Source: Crocinitomicaceae bacterium (lineage in GTDB: Bacteria > Bacteroidota > Bacteroidia > Flavobacteriales_D > Crocinitomicaceae). From it: 32,838 nucleotides of DNA. How positions within the stretch are numbered: position 1 is the stretch's first letter; the number at the start of each line of letters is the position of its first letter. The notes beneath the pieces are model-generated. The model searched no databases and had not been told where the DNA came from. It was given only the letters and a program-made list of their open reading frames with translations. The DNA is taken from positions 1 through 32,838 of the forward strand of contig PAQM01000018.1 of the NCBI GenBank assembly GCA_002709305.1, written 5' to 3'. The translations under genes and the position numbers were made by a program. Shown piece after piece: positions 17,510-26,777 of this stretch.

Positions 17510-18151
17510 TTAATTCGTTGTTTTATTTTTTGCTCTTGCGATATATTTTTCAATTGATTTTTGAGAGCCAAATGCAGTATAATTATTTTTAATTTCTTCG
17601 TACGCTTCAGTAGCTTTATCAAAGTTTTTAGTTTCTTCGGCACATAAACCAGCTTTCATTAAATACATTGGAGTTGTGAATTCATTATTAGAAATTTTAG
17701 CGGCATTGATGTATTTTGTATATGCTTCTTCATAATTTTCTAGCTCCGACATACAATCAGCTTGAAGACCTTCGGTCATAGCTGATAAAAAAGTATTTGA
17801 AATATCTACCTTTTTAAGTTCTTTTAGCGCTTCTTCAAACAAACCTTGATTCATAAGCTGTCTGGCGTATACAAATTGAGATATTTCCCCTCCTTTTTTA
17901 CCATCATATTTATTTACTTGCAATTTTAATTCTTCTATCGCTAAATCGGTAGAATCTTTAGATGCATAATTTAATCCAACCCAATAATTTTTGTTTGATT
18001 TTTCCTCTGCTGGAATAAATATAAATTGGCGGTATAAAAAGTAACCTAGAGTTAAGATTATTAATATACTCATAATTAAAGTGATCAAACGTACAGTTTT
18101 ATTTGATCGAAATTGTTCTTTAATTTTTTCTCCTGAAATATCTTCTAACAT
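17510..18151 (-). CDS. Membrane-anchored TPR protein (YfgM-like)
   Basis: 213 residues. A cytoplasmic N-terminus is followed by one membrane helix (about residues 21-40, LITLIMSILIILTLGYFLY), then a large domain of TPR-like helical pairs (for example FEEALKELKKV, YEEAYTKYINAAK, FDKATEAYEEI). The arrangement resembles YfgM/TPR_21 proteins, which associate with envelope protein export in other bacteria; that role here is inferred. It is the first gene of the minus-strand run and is divergent from recF. Confidence 0.83.
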   Translation of the reverse strand: MLEDISGEKIKEQFRSNKTVRLITLIMSILIILTLGYFLYRQFIFIPAEEKSNKNYWVGLNYASKDSTDLAIEELKLQVNKYDGKKGGEISQFVYARQLMNQGLFEEALKELKKVDISNTFLSAMTEGLQADCMSELENYEEAYTKYINAAKISNNEFTTPMYLMKAGLCAEETKNFDKATEAYEEIKNNYTAFGSQKSIEKYIARAKNKTTN

Positions 18152-18238
18152 TTTTCTTACTTTTAGCGAAGTAAAAATAGTTTTTTTTTTGATAAAATAA
18201 TAGAAAGAATTTGCTTAAATTCAACTATATTTTCCCTA
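18152..18238. promoter_or_regulatory. Divergent intergenic region between the TPR gene and recF
   Basis: 87 AT-rich bases separate two genes read in opposite directions, so promoters for both must lie here or overlap the gene starts. A ten-T run sits at about 18180-18190. I could not identify a convincing -33/-7 pair. Confidence 0.4.
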
Positions 18239-19372
18239 ATGTATTTAGAAAGCCTTCATCTTGTAAATTTTAAAAACTATATAGATGCGGAAGTGTTGCT
18301 TTCTAATCGTATAAATTGCTTTGTTGGTATTAATGGTGTAGGTAAGACAAATATCCTTGATGCAGTTCATTATCTCAGTGTATGTAAGTCTTATATGAAT
18401 TCTATAGATCGTCAAAATATTCGTTTTGAACAATCTTTTTTTGTAATACAGGGTGTTTGGTCTAAGAACAAGAAAAAAATCGATATTAATTGTGCTGTTA
18501 AAGTTGGTGCAAAAAAAGTATTTAGAAAAAATAAAAAAGAATATGAGAAGTTAGCTAATCACATAGGTCAATTTCCAGCTGTTATGATTTCTCCATATGA
18601 TCGTGATTTAATTTTAGAGGGTAGTAATTTACGTCGAAAATGGATGGATGGTATTATTTCTCAATTTGACAGAAATTATTTAGAGGCTCTTCAAAGATAT
18701 TCAAAAGTATTAGCTCAGCGAAATGCTGTGTTGAAAGATATGAATATAAATCGTCTTTTTGATCAAGAATCTATAGATATATGGGATGTTGAATTAGTTA
18801 GATTAGGAAATCAGATTTATGAAAAAAGAAAAGTTTTTTTAGAAGAATTTATTCCTGTATTTCAGAAGCATTATGATTCTATCGGTTCCGAGAAAGAAAA
18901 TGTTAGAATAATTTATAAGTCTCAATTGAATGAAAATACTTTTGAAGATTTACTATTAGAATTTCAAAAGAAAGATTTAATAACATCTTTCTCTAATGCT
19001 GGAGTTCATAAAGATGATTTATTGTTTCAAATTAAAAATCATCCTGTTAAAAAATTTGGTTCACAAGGGCAGCAAAAATCATTTATTATTGCTTTAAGAT
19101 TAGCACAGTACGAATGGTTAAAGACTCATTTAGGAGTGCCTCCGATATTATTGTTAGATGATATTTTTGATAAATTAGATCAATCCCGTGTTAAAAAGTT
19201 GATTAATTTGGTTGCAAATAATTTTTTTGGTCAAGTTTTAGTTACGGATACTGATTTGGAACGTATTCAGGATATTTTTTCAAAAAGTAGTTTAGATAGT
19301 AGAATTTTTCTTGTTGCTGATGGAAAGATAACGAAATATCAAGAAGAAAGAGCTGTTCATGAAAAAAAGTGA
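18239..19372 (+). CDS. recF: DNA replication and repair protein RecF
   Basis: 377 residues of the RecF/SMC-like ATPase group, which loads RecA at gapped DNA together with RecO and RecR. The N-terminal strand is followed by Walker A (GINGVGKT, residues 30-36). Later segments include PYDRDLILEGSNLRRKWMDG, AGVHKDDL, the signature FGSQGQQKSF and Walker B (ILLLDDIFDKLD). Its 3' end overlaps the DUF721 gene by 14 bases, so the two are likely cotranscribed. Confidence 0.96.
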   Translation: MYLESLHLVNFKNYIDAEVLLSNRINCFVGINGVGKTNILDAVHYLSVCKSYMNSIDRQNIRFEQSFFVIQGVWSKNKKKIDINCAVKVGAKKVFRKNKKEYEKLANHIGQFPAVMISPYDRDLILEGSNLRRKWMDGIISQFDRNYLEALQRYSKVLAQRNAVLKDMNINRLFDQESIDIWDVELVRLGNQIYEKRKVFLEEFIPVFQKHYDSIGSEKENVRIIYKSQLNENTFEDLLLEFQKKDLITSFSNAGVHKDDLLFQIKNHPVKKFGSQGQQKSFIIALRLAQYEWLKTHLGVPPILLLDDIFDKLDQSRVKKLINLVANNFFGQVLVTDTDLERIQDIFSKSSLDSRIFLVADGKITKYQEERAVHEKK

Positions 19373-19679
19373 GATATATAATGAAACAAAGAGGAGAGCA
19401 TCTGGTGCTCCATTAAAAGATATTATAAATCGATGGCTTAAGGCATATCGTTTAGATAATAAAATGAAGGAGTTTGATGTTATTAATGCTTGGCCCGAAA
19501 TAATGGGAGTAGCAGTTGCAAATAGAACAAGTGAAATTAGAATAAAAGCCCAGACATTATATTTAAAATTAGATTCAGCTGTAATGAGAGATGAATTATC
19601 TCATGGTAAACAAATAATAATAGATAGAATAAATAAAAAAGCAGGTTATAAGATGATAAATGATATTTGGTTTGGGTAA
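19359..19679 (+). CDS. DUF721 / DciA-like protein
   Basis: 106 residues with the DUF721 core: LKDIINRWLKAYRLDNKM, then VINAWPEIMGVAVANRT, then LYLKLDSAVMRDELS. In other bacteria the DUF721 protein DciA takes part in loading the replicative helicase. Linkage with recF supports a replication role, but activity in this lineage is inferred. It starts inside recF. Confidence 0.88.
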   Translation: MKKSEIYNETKRRASGAPLKDIINRWLKAYRLDNKMKEFDVINAWPEIMGVAVANRTSEIRIKAQTLYLKLDSAVMRDELSHGKQIIIDRINKKAGYKMINDIWFG

Positions 19680-19705
19680 TATTTATCTATATTATAAACA
19701 GATTT

Positions 19706-20506
19706 TTATGGTATAATTATTGTTTCTTTTCTAGAATTCCCATATGCTGAGAAATATCCAAGTGCATTGTTGTTCCAATTCGAATTTGGGTTTGCTGGTG
19801 CAGCAGCTGAAGCTCCATTTGCGCCAACAATAGAAATTGCTTCATTTAAGTAATAATATATATCCTTGTCTATAGATCTTAATTCCATTCCAATAGTGTC
19901 ATTTTCTTGAAAGAAATCATTTAAAAATAGAGGTCTTGATACTGGGTTTCCATCAGTGAATATGTCATCTTGAGTAAAAGTTTCATTTAAATCACTAAAT
20001 TCTTCACCATTAAGAGAAAGAACAATTTGATAATGATTGGTAATATTAATTGGGTCATTAAAGTTAAGATATACAACGTATCCTCCATCTTCACCAAAAA
20101 AACCAGGAAATAATTCGTATGTTATATCATTTAATGGAACTATATCTGTTAAATCACATTGAGCTGAATATGTTACCCCATCATTAGTAACATTTAATGT
20201 ATATGTACTGTTAAAAATTGGAATGTAGTTTTCAATTTCATAAATTCCATTTCCTATATAAGGAATATTAGTTGTTAATCCTGAAAAATCAGTGATACTT
20301 ACATCTGCTCCATCTACTATTGTAGATGCACTTGAGTTAAAGTAACTAGAGGTTAAGCTTATTTTCACTCTTACTGTACTATCTTCTGTAGTATATATAC
20401 CTTCTATAACAATATTTGGATTAGCTTCGTTTAGATCAACATTAATAACTTTTTGACAAGATATTAATATTGAAATAGTAAATAAAAAGTAAAATAGTTT
20501 ATTCAT
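19706..20506 (-). CDS. DUF4249-type outer-membrane lipoprotein
   Basis: 266 residues. A lipoprotein signal with lipobox (ISILISCQK, Cys at about residue 17) is followed by a DUF4249-like domain: INVDLNEANPNIVIEG, then STYTLNVTNDGVTYSA. It lies one base after the TonB-dependent receptor stops, the usual pairing for this family. It probably acts as a surface or periplasmic accessory of the receptor; the substrate is unknown. Confidence 0.87.
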   Translation of the reverse strand: MNKLFYFLFTISILISCQKVINVDLNEANPNIVIEGIYTTEDSTVRVKISLTSSYFNSSASTIVDGADVSITDFSGLTTNIPYIGNGIYEIENYIPIFNSTYTLNVTNDGVTYSAQCDLTDIVPLNDITYELFPGFFGEDGGYVVYLNFNDPINITNHYQIVLSLNGEEFSDLNETFTQDDIFTDGNPVSRPLFLNDFFQENDTIGMELRSIDKDIYYYLNEAISIVGANGASAAAPANPNSNWNNNALGYFSAYGNSRKETIIIP

Positions 20507-20507
20507 T

Positions 20508-22832
20508 TTATTTAAGATTAAAGTTATAAGTAATTGATGGGATTAATTTAAATAGTGTAGTTTGAACAGCGAGAGTTCTCGAAGGATCAGTTTGATCTTC
20601 TTCAAATGTAATTGTATAAGGGTTTTCTCTAGCATAAAGGTTATATATTGAAATATTTAAGTTATGCTTAAATTTTTTGCGATCTTTCATATACCAGGTG
20701 AAACCAAAATCTAACCTATGGTAATCAGGCATTCTATAACCATTTCTTTCTGTGTACAATGGTATTGTTGTTCCCCCGATTTCATATTTACCAGAAGGAA
20801 ATGTTACGGCATCTCCAGTGTAATAAATCCAGCTAGCAGATAAAGCAATTGCTTTATTTATTCTATACATTGTTACTATTGAAATGTCATGGATTCTATC
20901 TTGGCGAGCAGAAAATTCTTCTCCATTGTTTATTTCGTCAAATTTCCTGAGCGATCTAGATAATGTATAGCTTATCCAACCTGTTAATTTACCTTTCTTT
21001 TTTTCAATTTGTAATTCAAATCCATATGCTCTTCCAGATCCATATACTAGGTCACCTTCGACTTCTTCATTTAGGATTAATTCCGCACCATTTCTGTAGT
21101 CAATCTGATTAGCTAATAATTTGTAGTAAATTTCACCAGATATTCTATACATATTTTTGTTTAAATTTTGATAATATCCCATTGCAATTTGATCTGCTAT
21201 TTGAGGTTTAACGTTATTAGAACTTGGGACCCAGTTGTCGGTAGGGCTACTAGTAGTAGAATTTGATAGCTGATGTATATATTGGTAATTTTTGTTGTAA
21301 CCAAGTTTTATTGAATTATTTTCTGATATGATATAACTCATAGATATTCTTGGTTCTATCCCTTGGTAGTACTGAATTGATTCACCAGATTGATACGATA
21401 ATGTATTTGTTTTATTCCCTAAGTTATCAAATTCATAGGCTGTTCCGGAACCCATTAAATTAAATCCTGAATAACGTAATCCATACATAATATTAAAACG
21501 ACTTCCAATTTTCATTTCATTTTGAATGTATGCACCTAATTCTAGTGCGTAACGTTCTGGTAGTATAAATTCATTAAAAGAGTCATTTTCACCTGTAAGA
21601 GATCCAGGTTTGAATGTATGATATATTCCATTGACACCAAATTTAATTGTGTTTTTGCTATTTAAGAAGTATGAAAAATCTTGTTTTAAATTCCAATCTT
21701 GAATTGAAGAACTTATTCCAAATCCTTCATCTCCAGAACCAATATTGAATGCATAATCAAAGTCACTGTATACTAATGTAGTATTTGAAAATAATTTTTT
21801 TGAAAATAAATGATTCCATCTTAGTGTTGCTGTTGCATTACCCCAATTTACTCCAAATTGATCAGCTAATGAAAAATTATCTCTACCAAAATATCCAGAT
21901 AAGAAAATTCTATCTTTTTCACTTATTCTGTAGTTTGCTTTTATATTAAGATCATAGAAATATAGTTTGGTGTCTTTTAAATTTGGATCTTGTTGTGTTT
22001 TTAGAAATAAATCTGCATAACTCCTCCTTCCAGATAATATAATAGCACTTTTTTCTTTAACTATAGGGGTTTCAATAGTTAATCTTGAAGATATTATACC
22101 AATACCACCAGATGCACCAAATTTTTTGGAATTACCATCACGCATTTTTACATCCATTACAGAAGAGGCTCTGCCTCCATATTCTGCAGGGATTCCTGAT
22201 TTATATAATGAAACATCTTTGATGGCGTCAGAATTGAAAACAGAGAAAAACCCAAGAAGATGAGAAGCATTATATACAGGAGCTTCGTCTAATAAAATTA
22301 AATTTTGGTCTGTGCCTCCTCCTCTAACAAAAAAACCCGCATTTCCTTCACCAGCTCCTTTTACACCTGGAGTTAATTGCAATGTTTTCATGATATCTTT
22401 TTCACCAAGTAGAACAGGTATTGTTTCTATACTTTTAGGGTCAAACCTTGTTACGTTCATTGAAGGAGAGGTAATGTTATTATTTTCTTTTATTGCATTT
22501 ACTTTAACTTCTTCTATTTGTTGAATGTCAGAGGATATTTTTAATTCAATATTTTTTGTGATGTTACTATTTAATTCAATATCAAAAAATTGTGTTTCAA
22601 AACCACTAAACCTATATTCTATTTTGTAACTTCCTGAATCAAGAGTTAATGAATAAAATCCATAAGCATTAGTATTTGTTCCAGTATTCTTTAAGTTAGT
22701 TACACGAACGGTAGCGCCATATATATCTTCACCATTAAAATTATCTCTTATTGTTCCACTTAGCGTAAATTTTTGACTGTATGACGATAAACAGAAAAAT
22801 GATAATAGTACGATCGTAAATATTAGTTTCAT
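20508..22832 (-). CDS. TonB-dependent outer-membrane receptor with CarboxypepD_reg-like domain
   Basis: 774 residues. The signal peptide (about 1-19) is followed by a carboxypeptidase-regulatory-like domain (about 23-100, FTLSGTIRDNFNGEDIYGAT), the plug domain (about 125-235, with FFVRGGGTDQNLILLDEAPVY and SGIPAEYGGRASSVMDV) and a C-terminal beta barrel ending SITYNFNLK. It imports an unidentified ligand across the outer membrane, driven by TonB-ExbBD. The partner is the adjacent DUF4249 lipoprotein. This is not the SusC/SusD type, since no SusD-like gene is present. Confidence 0.93.
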   Translation of the reverse strand: MKLIFTIVLLSFFCLSSYSQKFTLSGTIRDNFNGEDIYGATVRVTNLKNTGTNTNAYGFYSLTLDSGSYKIEYRFSGFETQFFDIELNSNITKNIELKISSDIQQIEEVKVNAIKENNNITSPSMNVTRFDPKSIETIPVLLGEKDIMKTLQLTPGVKGAGEGNAGFFVRGGGTDQNLILLDEAPVYNASHLLGFFSVFNSDAIKDVSLYKSGIPAEYGGRASSVMDVKMRDGNSKKFGASGGIGIISSRLTIETPIVKEKSAIILSGRRSYADLFLKTQQDPNLKDTKLYFYDLNIKANYRISEKDRIFLSGYFGRDNFSLADQFGVNWGNATATLRWNHLFSKKLFSNTTLVYSDFDYAFNIGSGDEGFGISSSIQDWNLKQDFSYFLNSKNTIKFGVNGIYHTFKPGSLTGENDSFNEFILPERYALELGAYIQNEMKIGSRFNIMYGLRYSGFNLMGSGTAYEFDNLGNKTNTLSYQSGESIQYYQGIEPRISMSYIISENNSIKLGYNKNYQYIHQLSNSTTSSPTDNWVPSSNNVKPQIADQIAMGYYQNLNKNMYRISGEIYYKLLANQIDYRNGAELILNEEVEGDLVYGSGRAYGFELQIEKKKGKLTGWISYTLSRSLRKFDEINNGEEFSARQDRIHDISIVTMYRINKAIALSASWIYYTGDAVTFPSGKYEIGGTTIPLYTERNGYRMPDYHRLDFGFTWYMKDRKKFKHNLNISIYNLYARENPYTITFEEDQTDPSRTLAVQTTLFKLIPSITYNFNLK

Positions 22833-23038
22833 TAGATTGGAATTGTCTATTTTAATTATCCTTTTAAAGTAAAGAATGTGTTTTGTTTAATTATTTTTTA
22901 TTTTCGTTAAACAAAATTAAAAAAATTAAATTAAAAAGATGAATTTCTAGTTTTTATTTATTGAGTCTAAGCAAAAATAAAATTATTTTAGTAACGACTT
23001 TAAATTAAAAAAACTTATTTGTAACAATATTATTTCTT
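22833..23038. promoter_or_regulatory. Divergent intergenic region between the TonB receptor and O-methyltransferase genes
   Basis: 206 very AT-rich bases between divergent genes; promoters for both are expected here. An imperfect dyad around TTTTGTTTAATTA...TAAACAAAA (about 22880-22918) could be a regulatory site or chance. No recognisable riboswitch or small ORF was seen. Confidence 0.4.
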
Positions 23039-23680
23039 ATGGAATTTATAAGTAAAAAACTAGATAATTATATTCATGCTCATACAGAAATAGAGTCACC
23101 TTTATTATATGAGTTGAATCGAACAACAAATACTAATGTTCTCCGCCCTCGCATGTTGAGTGGTCATTTTCAAGGTAGAGTATTAAGTATGTTTTCACAT
23201 ATGATTAGGCCGAAAAATGTATTAGAAATAGGAACTTATACTGGGTATTCTGCACTATGTTTTGCTGAAGGTCTGTCTGAGAATGGTAAGATTACAACAA
23301 TTGATAAAAATGAAGAATTAGAGGATTTAGTAAAAGAATTTATATCTAAATCAGATTATGCGAATAAAATTAATTGTGTTATCGGAAATGCTATGGATAT
23401 AGTTCCGGATTTGAATGAGATATATGATTTAGTTTTTATAGATGCTGATAAAAGTAATTATATCAATTATTATACCATGGTTATTGATAAAGTTTCTAGT
23501 GGAGGTTATATAATTATTGATAATGTTCTTTGGTCAGGGAAGGTTCTTGAACCAATTAAAAAGAATGATATAGATACCAAAGTTTTAGTAGAATTAAATA
23601 AGATTGTTCATGAGGATAAACGGGTTCAAGAAGTTATGTTACCAATTCGTGATGGACTATTAGTAGTAAGAAAAAAATAG
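23039..23680 (+). CDS. SAM-dependent O-methyltransferase (caffeoyl-CoA OMT-like)
   Basis: 213 residues of the Methyltransf_3 family. The SAM-binding motif VLEIGTYTGYSALCFAEGL, the acidic TTIDKNEE turn, the metal/substrate segment VFIDADKSNY and IIIDNVLWSGKV are all present. In this family a divalent metal bound by such Asp/Asn residues assists methylation of a catechol-like hydroxyl. The substrate here is unknown. It is a single gene, convergent with the TauE/SafE gene 11 bases away. Confidence 0.92.
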   Translation: MEFISKKLDNYIHAHTEIESPLLYELNRTTNTNVLRPRMLSGHFQGRVLSMFSHMIRPKNVLEIGTYTGYSALCFAEGLSENGKITTIDKNEELEDLVKEFISKSDYANKINCVIGNAMDIVPDLNEIYDLVFIDADKSNYINYYTMVIDKVSSGGYIIIDNVLWSGKVLEPIKKNDIDTKVLVELNKIVHEDKRVQEVMLPIRDGLLVVRKK

Positions 23681-23691
23681 TATATAATGAT

Positions 23692-24486
23692 TTAAATTAT
23701 CCCTAAGAATATTAATAATCCCATTGTTAATAATAGAATTCCAACAATACGGCGAATAGAATTAATAGTTGTTTTTGAGATCATTTTTTTTCCAAAGTAT
23801 GTTCCAATAAATGCGAATAATATTGCAATTATTAATAATTCCTGTCCGTCCGATATTACATTAATTAATTCATTCTCGATAATTGTGTTAAAACCAAATA
23901 TGTAAATCCATAATCTGGTTAAGTCGACAATAAGAGATACGGCGTTCGATGTACCTATGAATTCTTCTTTACTTAGACCTGATTTAGCTAAAAACGCAGC
24001 TCTAAAAGCTCCTTGGTGTCCAGAAATACCTCCAAAAAATCCACTTAACATACCGCCAAATGGAATATGTTTTTTTTGGAAGTTTAATTTGTCAAATCTT
24101 GAATCTAATTCTAACCATGCGAAAAAAATCATTAGTGTTCCAATGGTAATATTGATTAGTTTTAGTTCAAATGATGCTCCAAATAATGTATAGGTCAAAA
24201 ATGGATTTGAATGATTAAATGATGTGATTAATAGACTTCCTAAAAATGCAAATATTAAAGCTGGAATGCCGAATCTAAATAAAGTAGCTAGGTGAATATG
24301 CTTTGAAACAAGTATAAATTTAAATATGTTGTTAGCTAGGTGGACTATTGCTGTTGCTCCAATTGCAATTGGTAAATCAAAGAAAAGACTAAATACAGGA
24401 AGCAAAAGTGTGCCTAGACCAAATCCAGAAAAGAAAGTTAATCCTGCACCAAATAGAACAGTTATAGAAACAATAAAATATTCCAT
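23692..24486 (-). CDS. TauE/SafE (TSUP) family membrane transporter
   Basis: 264 residues with about eight hydrophobic segments. The N-terminal repeat (GAGLTFFSGFGLGTLLLPVF) and its counterpart in the second half (GGMLSGFFGGISGHQGAFRAAFL) match the duplicated TSUP fold. Known members move sulfite, sulfoacetate or other organic anions; nothing nearby fixes the substrate. It is divergent from the threonine aldolase gene with 70 bases between. Confidence 0.9.
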   Translation of the reverse strand: MEYFIVSITVLFGAGLTFFSGFGLGTLLLPVFSLFFDLPIAIGATAIVHLANNIFKFILVSKHIHLATLFRFGIPALIFAFLGSLLITSFNHSNPFLTYTLFGASFELKLINITIGTLMIFFAWLELDSRFDKLNFQKKHIPFGGMLSGFFGGISGHQGAFRAAFLAKSGLSKEEFIGTSNAVSLIVDLTRLWIYIFGFNTIIENELINVISDGQELLIIAILFAFIGTYFGKKMISKTTINSIRRIVGILLLTMGLLIFLGII

Positions 24487-24556
24487 TTGACAAAAAAAAG
24501 AAAAAAATAGGTTTCAATTTAAAGTTTCAAAGAGTATTTTCACATAAAAAATAAAT

Positions 24557-25576
24557 ATGATTGATTTTAGAAGTGATACTGTTACTAGACCTACTGAATC
24601 TATGAAAGAAGCGATGCTTTCAGCTCCAGTTGGTGATGATGTGTTTTGTGAAGACCCTTCAGTGAATGAATTAGAGGTTTTTGCAGCAGATATGTTTGGA
24701 ATGGAAAAGTCATTGTATTGTTCTTCTGGTACACAGACGAATCAAATTGCAATTAATGTACATCTTAATCCTGGTGGTGAAGTTATAACTAGTGTAGAAA
24801 GTCATATTTATAAATATGAGGGAGGTGGAATTGCTAAAAACTCTGGAGCTTCTGTTAGATTAGTTGAGGGTAATAGAGGTCGTTTAACTATAGAGGATGT
24901 TGAAAAATGGATTAATCCAGATGATGTTCATTATCCAATAACCCAACTTGTAAGTTTAGAAGATACATCTAATAGGGGGGGGGGTGCTATTTATGATTTT
25001 GAAGAGATAAAAAAAATAAGTGCTTTTTGTAAGTTAAATGGATTACCATTACATCTTGATGGAGCACGTTTAATGAATGCTATTGTTGAGAATGGTATTG
25101 ATATAAAAGACTATGCTTCCCATTTTGACTCTATTTCTTTATGTTTATCAAAAGGATTAGGAGCACCTGTTGGGTCTTTGCTTATTGGTAGATCTGATTT
25201 TATAAAGAAGGCAAGGCGTGTTCGTAAGGTTTTTGGGGGAGGAATGAGACAAGCTGGTATTATTGCTGCAGGAGGATTGTACGCTTTAAAAAACAATGTA
25301 AGTCGTTTGAAAGAAGACCATTACCACGCAAAGGAATTGGAGGGTGCTTTGAAAAAAATGAATTGGGTTGAATCTGTAGTGCCTGTTGAAACTAATATTG
25401 TTGTTGTTATTCTTAAAGATTATTCAAGTAGGGACTATTTAATTAGTGAATTGGAAAATCATGGTGTTAAGATTATTGCTTTTGGGCCAGGTATGTTGCG
25501 CTTTGTTACACATCTTGATATATCTAGTTTGGATATTGATAAAACAATTAGTGTGCTAAATAAAATAAGAGTTTGA
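24557..25576 (+). CDS. ltaE: Low-specificity L-threonine aldolase
   Basis: 339 residues, PLP-dependent, cleaving L-threonine and L-allo-threonine to glycine and acetaldehyde. Family marks are MIDFRSDTVTRPT, GDDVFCEDPSVNELE, CSSGTQTNQIAI, a HLDGARLMNA segment with the PLP-contacting Asp, and LSKGLGAPVGS with the Schiff-base Lys199. The codons for Asn139-Arg-Gly-Gly-Gly contain a run of ten G at 24975-24984, unusual in this AT-rich genome, so slippage would inactivate the protein. The next gene begins at the overlapping TTGA. Confidence 0.95.
   Translation: MIDFRSDTVTRPTESMKEAMLSAPVGDDVFCEDPSVNELEVFAADMFGMEKSLYCSSGTQTNQIAINVHLNPGGEVITSVESHIYKYEGGGIAKNSGASVRLVEGNRGRLTIEDVEKWINPDDVHYPITQLVSLEDTSNRGGGAIYDFEEIKKISAFCKLNGLPLHLDGARLMNAIVENGIDIKDYASHFDSISLCLSKGLGAPVGSLLIGRSDFIKKARRVRKVFGGGMRQAGIIAAGGLYALKNNVSRLKEDHYHAKELEGALKKMNWVESVVPVETNIVVVILKDYSSRDYLISELENHGVKIIAFGPGMLRFVTHLDISSLDIDKTISVLNKIRV
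24975..24984 (+). repeat. Ten-G homopolymer tract inside the threonine aldolase gene
   Basis: The tract spans the AGG GGG GGG GGT codons (Arg140 to Gly143) in a conserved Asn-Arg-Gly-Gly-Gly segment of the enzyme. As written the frame is intact. It is the longest G run I noticed in the window. Confidence 0.9.
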
Positions 25577-26202
25577 TTTTGAAATTTATTATATTTTTTT
25601 CTTTAATTACTTTCCTTTCTAGTTGTATTCAAGAAGAGGATAATGTAATTGATTTATCTGAAATAACTGGTCATAATCAAGGTTATGAAAAAGAAGAAAT
25701 TATTTCTGTAGAGGAACAGAAACAAGATACTACTTTGATATTGAAAAATATTTTTTTGGATAATGGTTTGAATATTGACTCTTTAAAATTAAGAAATGAA
25801 CCTATGTTTCTAGATCGCTTTGGACCAAAATCAATAGATAAATTTATTTTAATTAAATCAGTAGATACAATTTTTTATTCTAAGTGGGTTTATGAAGATT
25901 CATCAAAAGTTATGAATGCGTTTACTAATTGGATCAATTGTTTTGGAGATAATTGTAAAAGTATTTTTTTTGGCGAGGAAAAGAATTTACAAAAAGATCC
26001 TTTTAAGATTTTTATCAGTGATTCTGCGTTAATTTTTATTGAGGGTAAAAATAATCTTGATTTTAAGTTATGGGATGAATTTTATTATAGAGTTAATGGC
26101 GTTTCACATAATTATCTGGTTCAACAGTCAAGATGGTCAAAAGTAAGGTGGTATACTTTTATAGATGATAAGCGTTTAAAATTAGACTTATCGACATTAT
26201 AA
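25573..26202 (+). CDS. Lipoprotein of unknown function, TTG start
   Basis: 209 residues, not recognised. The N-terminus is a lipoprotein signal (FIIFFSLITFLSSC, Cys at about 18) followed by an acidic, low-complexity linker and a soluble domain containing a Cys pair (NWINCFGDNCKS) and aromatic segments (RWSKVRWYTFID). No ATG precedes the signal peptide; the candidate starts are TTG at 25573, which overlaps the ltaE stop as TTGA, and TTG at 25579. I use the first because the deacetylase/FemAB junction at 27749 has the same TTGA arrangement. Probably cotranscribed with ltaE, with no clear functional link. Confidence 0.75.
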   Translation: MILKFIIFFSLITFLSSCIQEEDNVIDLSEITGHNQGYEKEEIISVEEQKQDTTLILKNIFLDNGLNIDSLKLRNEPMFLDRFGPKSIDKFILIKSVDTIFYSKWVYEDSSKVMNAFTNWINCFGDNCKSIFFGEEKNLQKDPFKIFISDSALIFIEGKNNLDFKLWDEFYYRVNGVSHNYLVQQSRWSKVRWYTFIDDKRLKLDLSTL

Positions 26203-26235
26203 GAGATTTTTTGTTGCTCTTGATTTTTCATATTA

Positions 26236-26688
26236 TTAAGCTTTATCAATTAAAACCGAGTTATAATAGTTAGGGTCTAAAGATACATCTTTGGTAACCC
26301 AAAAAGGTAATTCAAATTTTTCTTCTTCACTATTAACTTCTAATTCAGCAATTATTAATCCTTCTAGCTTTCCTTGAAATTCATCTACTTCCCAAATTCT
26401 ATTAGAAAATTCTATTTTGTATCTATGTTTCTTAATTTTTTTATCAATTAATTCTTTTAAAATAACATTAGCTTCATTTAATGGTATTTCATATTGAAAT
26501 TCTTGACGTACAATACCCTTGTTTTTCCCTTTGATAGTTATAAAAGCTCTATTGTTGTTGATTCTAATTCTAGACGTACAATCTTTATTTTTTGATATAT
26601 AGCCTTGAGTAATAAAGTCAGGTTTTGGTTTTTTAATTGTATTCCATAATTTTTTATTAACGAGATATTTATATTCAATTTCTTTCAT
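26236..26688 (-). CDS. CYTH-domain protein (triphosphatase-like)
   Basis: 150 residues. It begins with the ExExK signature (EIEYKY) that defines the CYTH superfamily and has alternating charged strand motifs lining the tunnel: TSRIRINNNRAFITIKGK, RQEFQYEIP, KKHRYKIEF, WEVDEFQG and IIAELEV. Short bacterial CYTH proteins of this kind mostly hydrolyse inorganic triphosphate or related triphosphates with a divalent metal. A class IV adenylate cyclase activity is less likely but cannot be excluded from sequence. It is divergent from the glycan cluster. Confidence 0.88.
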   Translation of the reverse strand: MKEIEYKYLVNKKLWNTIKKPKPDFITQGYISKNKDCTSRIRINNNRAFITIKGKNKGIVRQEFQYEIPLNEANVILKELIDKKIKKHRYKIEFSNRIWEVDEFQGKLEGLIIAELEVNSEEEKFELPFWVTKDVSLDPNYYNSVLIDKA

Positions 26689-26777
26689 ATTAATATGTTG
26701 TTTAATTTTCTATTCCTAATATAACTAATTCGATATTCATTTAACATTAAATCATGAATTCAATTATCTTCGCGTTG

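Noticed and set aside
18152-18238. TTTG ... AATTTG as a Bacteroidota -33/-7 promoter for recF
   Set aside because: The -7 element departs from TAnnTTTG at its most conserved first positions and the spacing is short; such matches are expected by chance in T-rich DNA.
26203-26235. AAGAG...CTCTT pair between convergent genes as a bidirectional terminator
   Set aside because: Only five base pairs with an eleven-base loop; too weak to claim.
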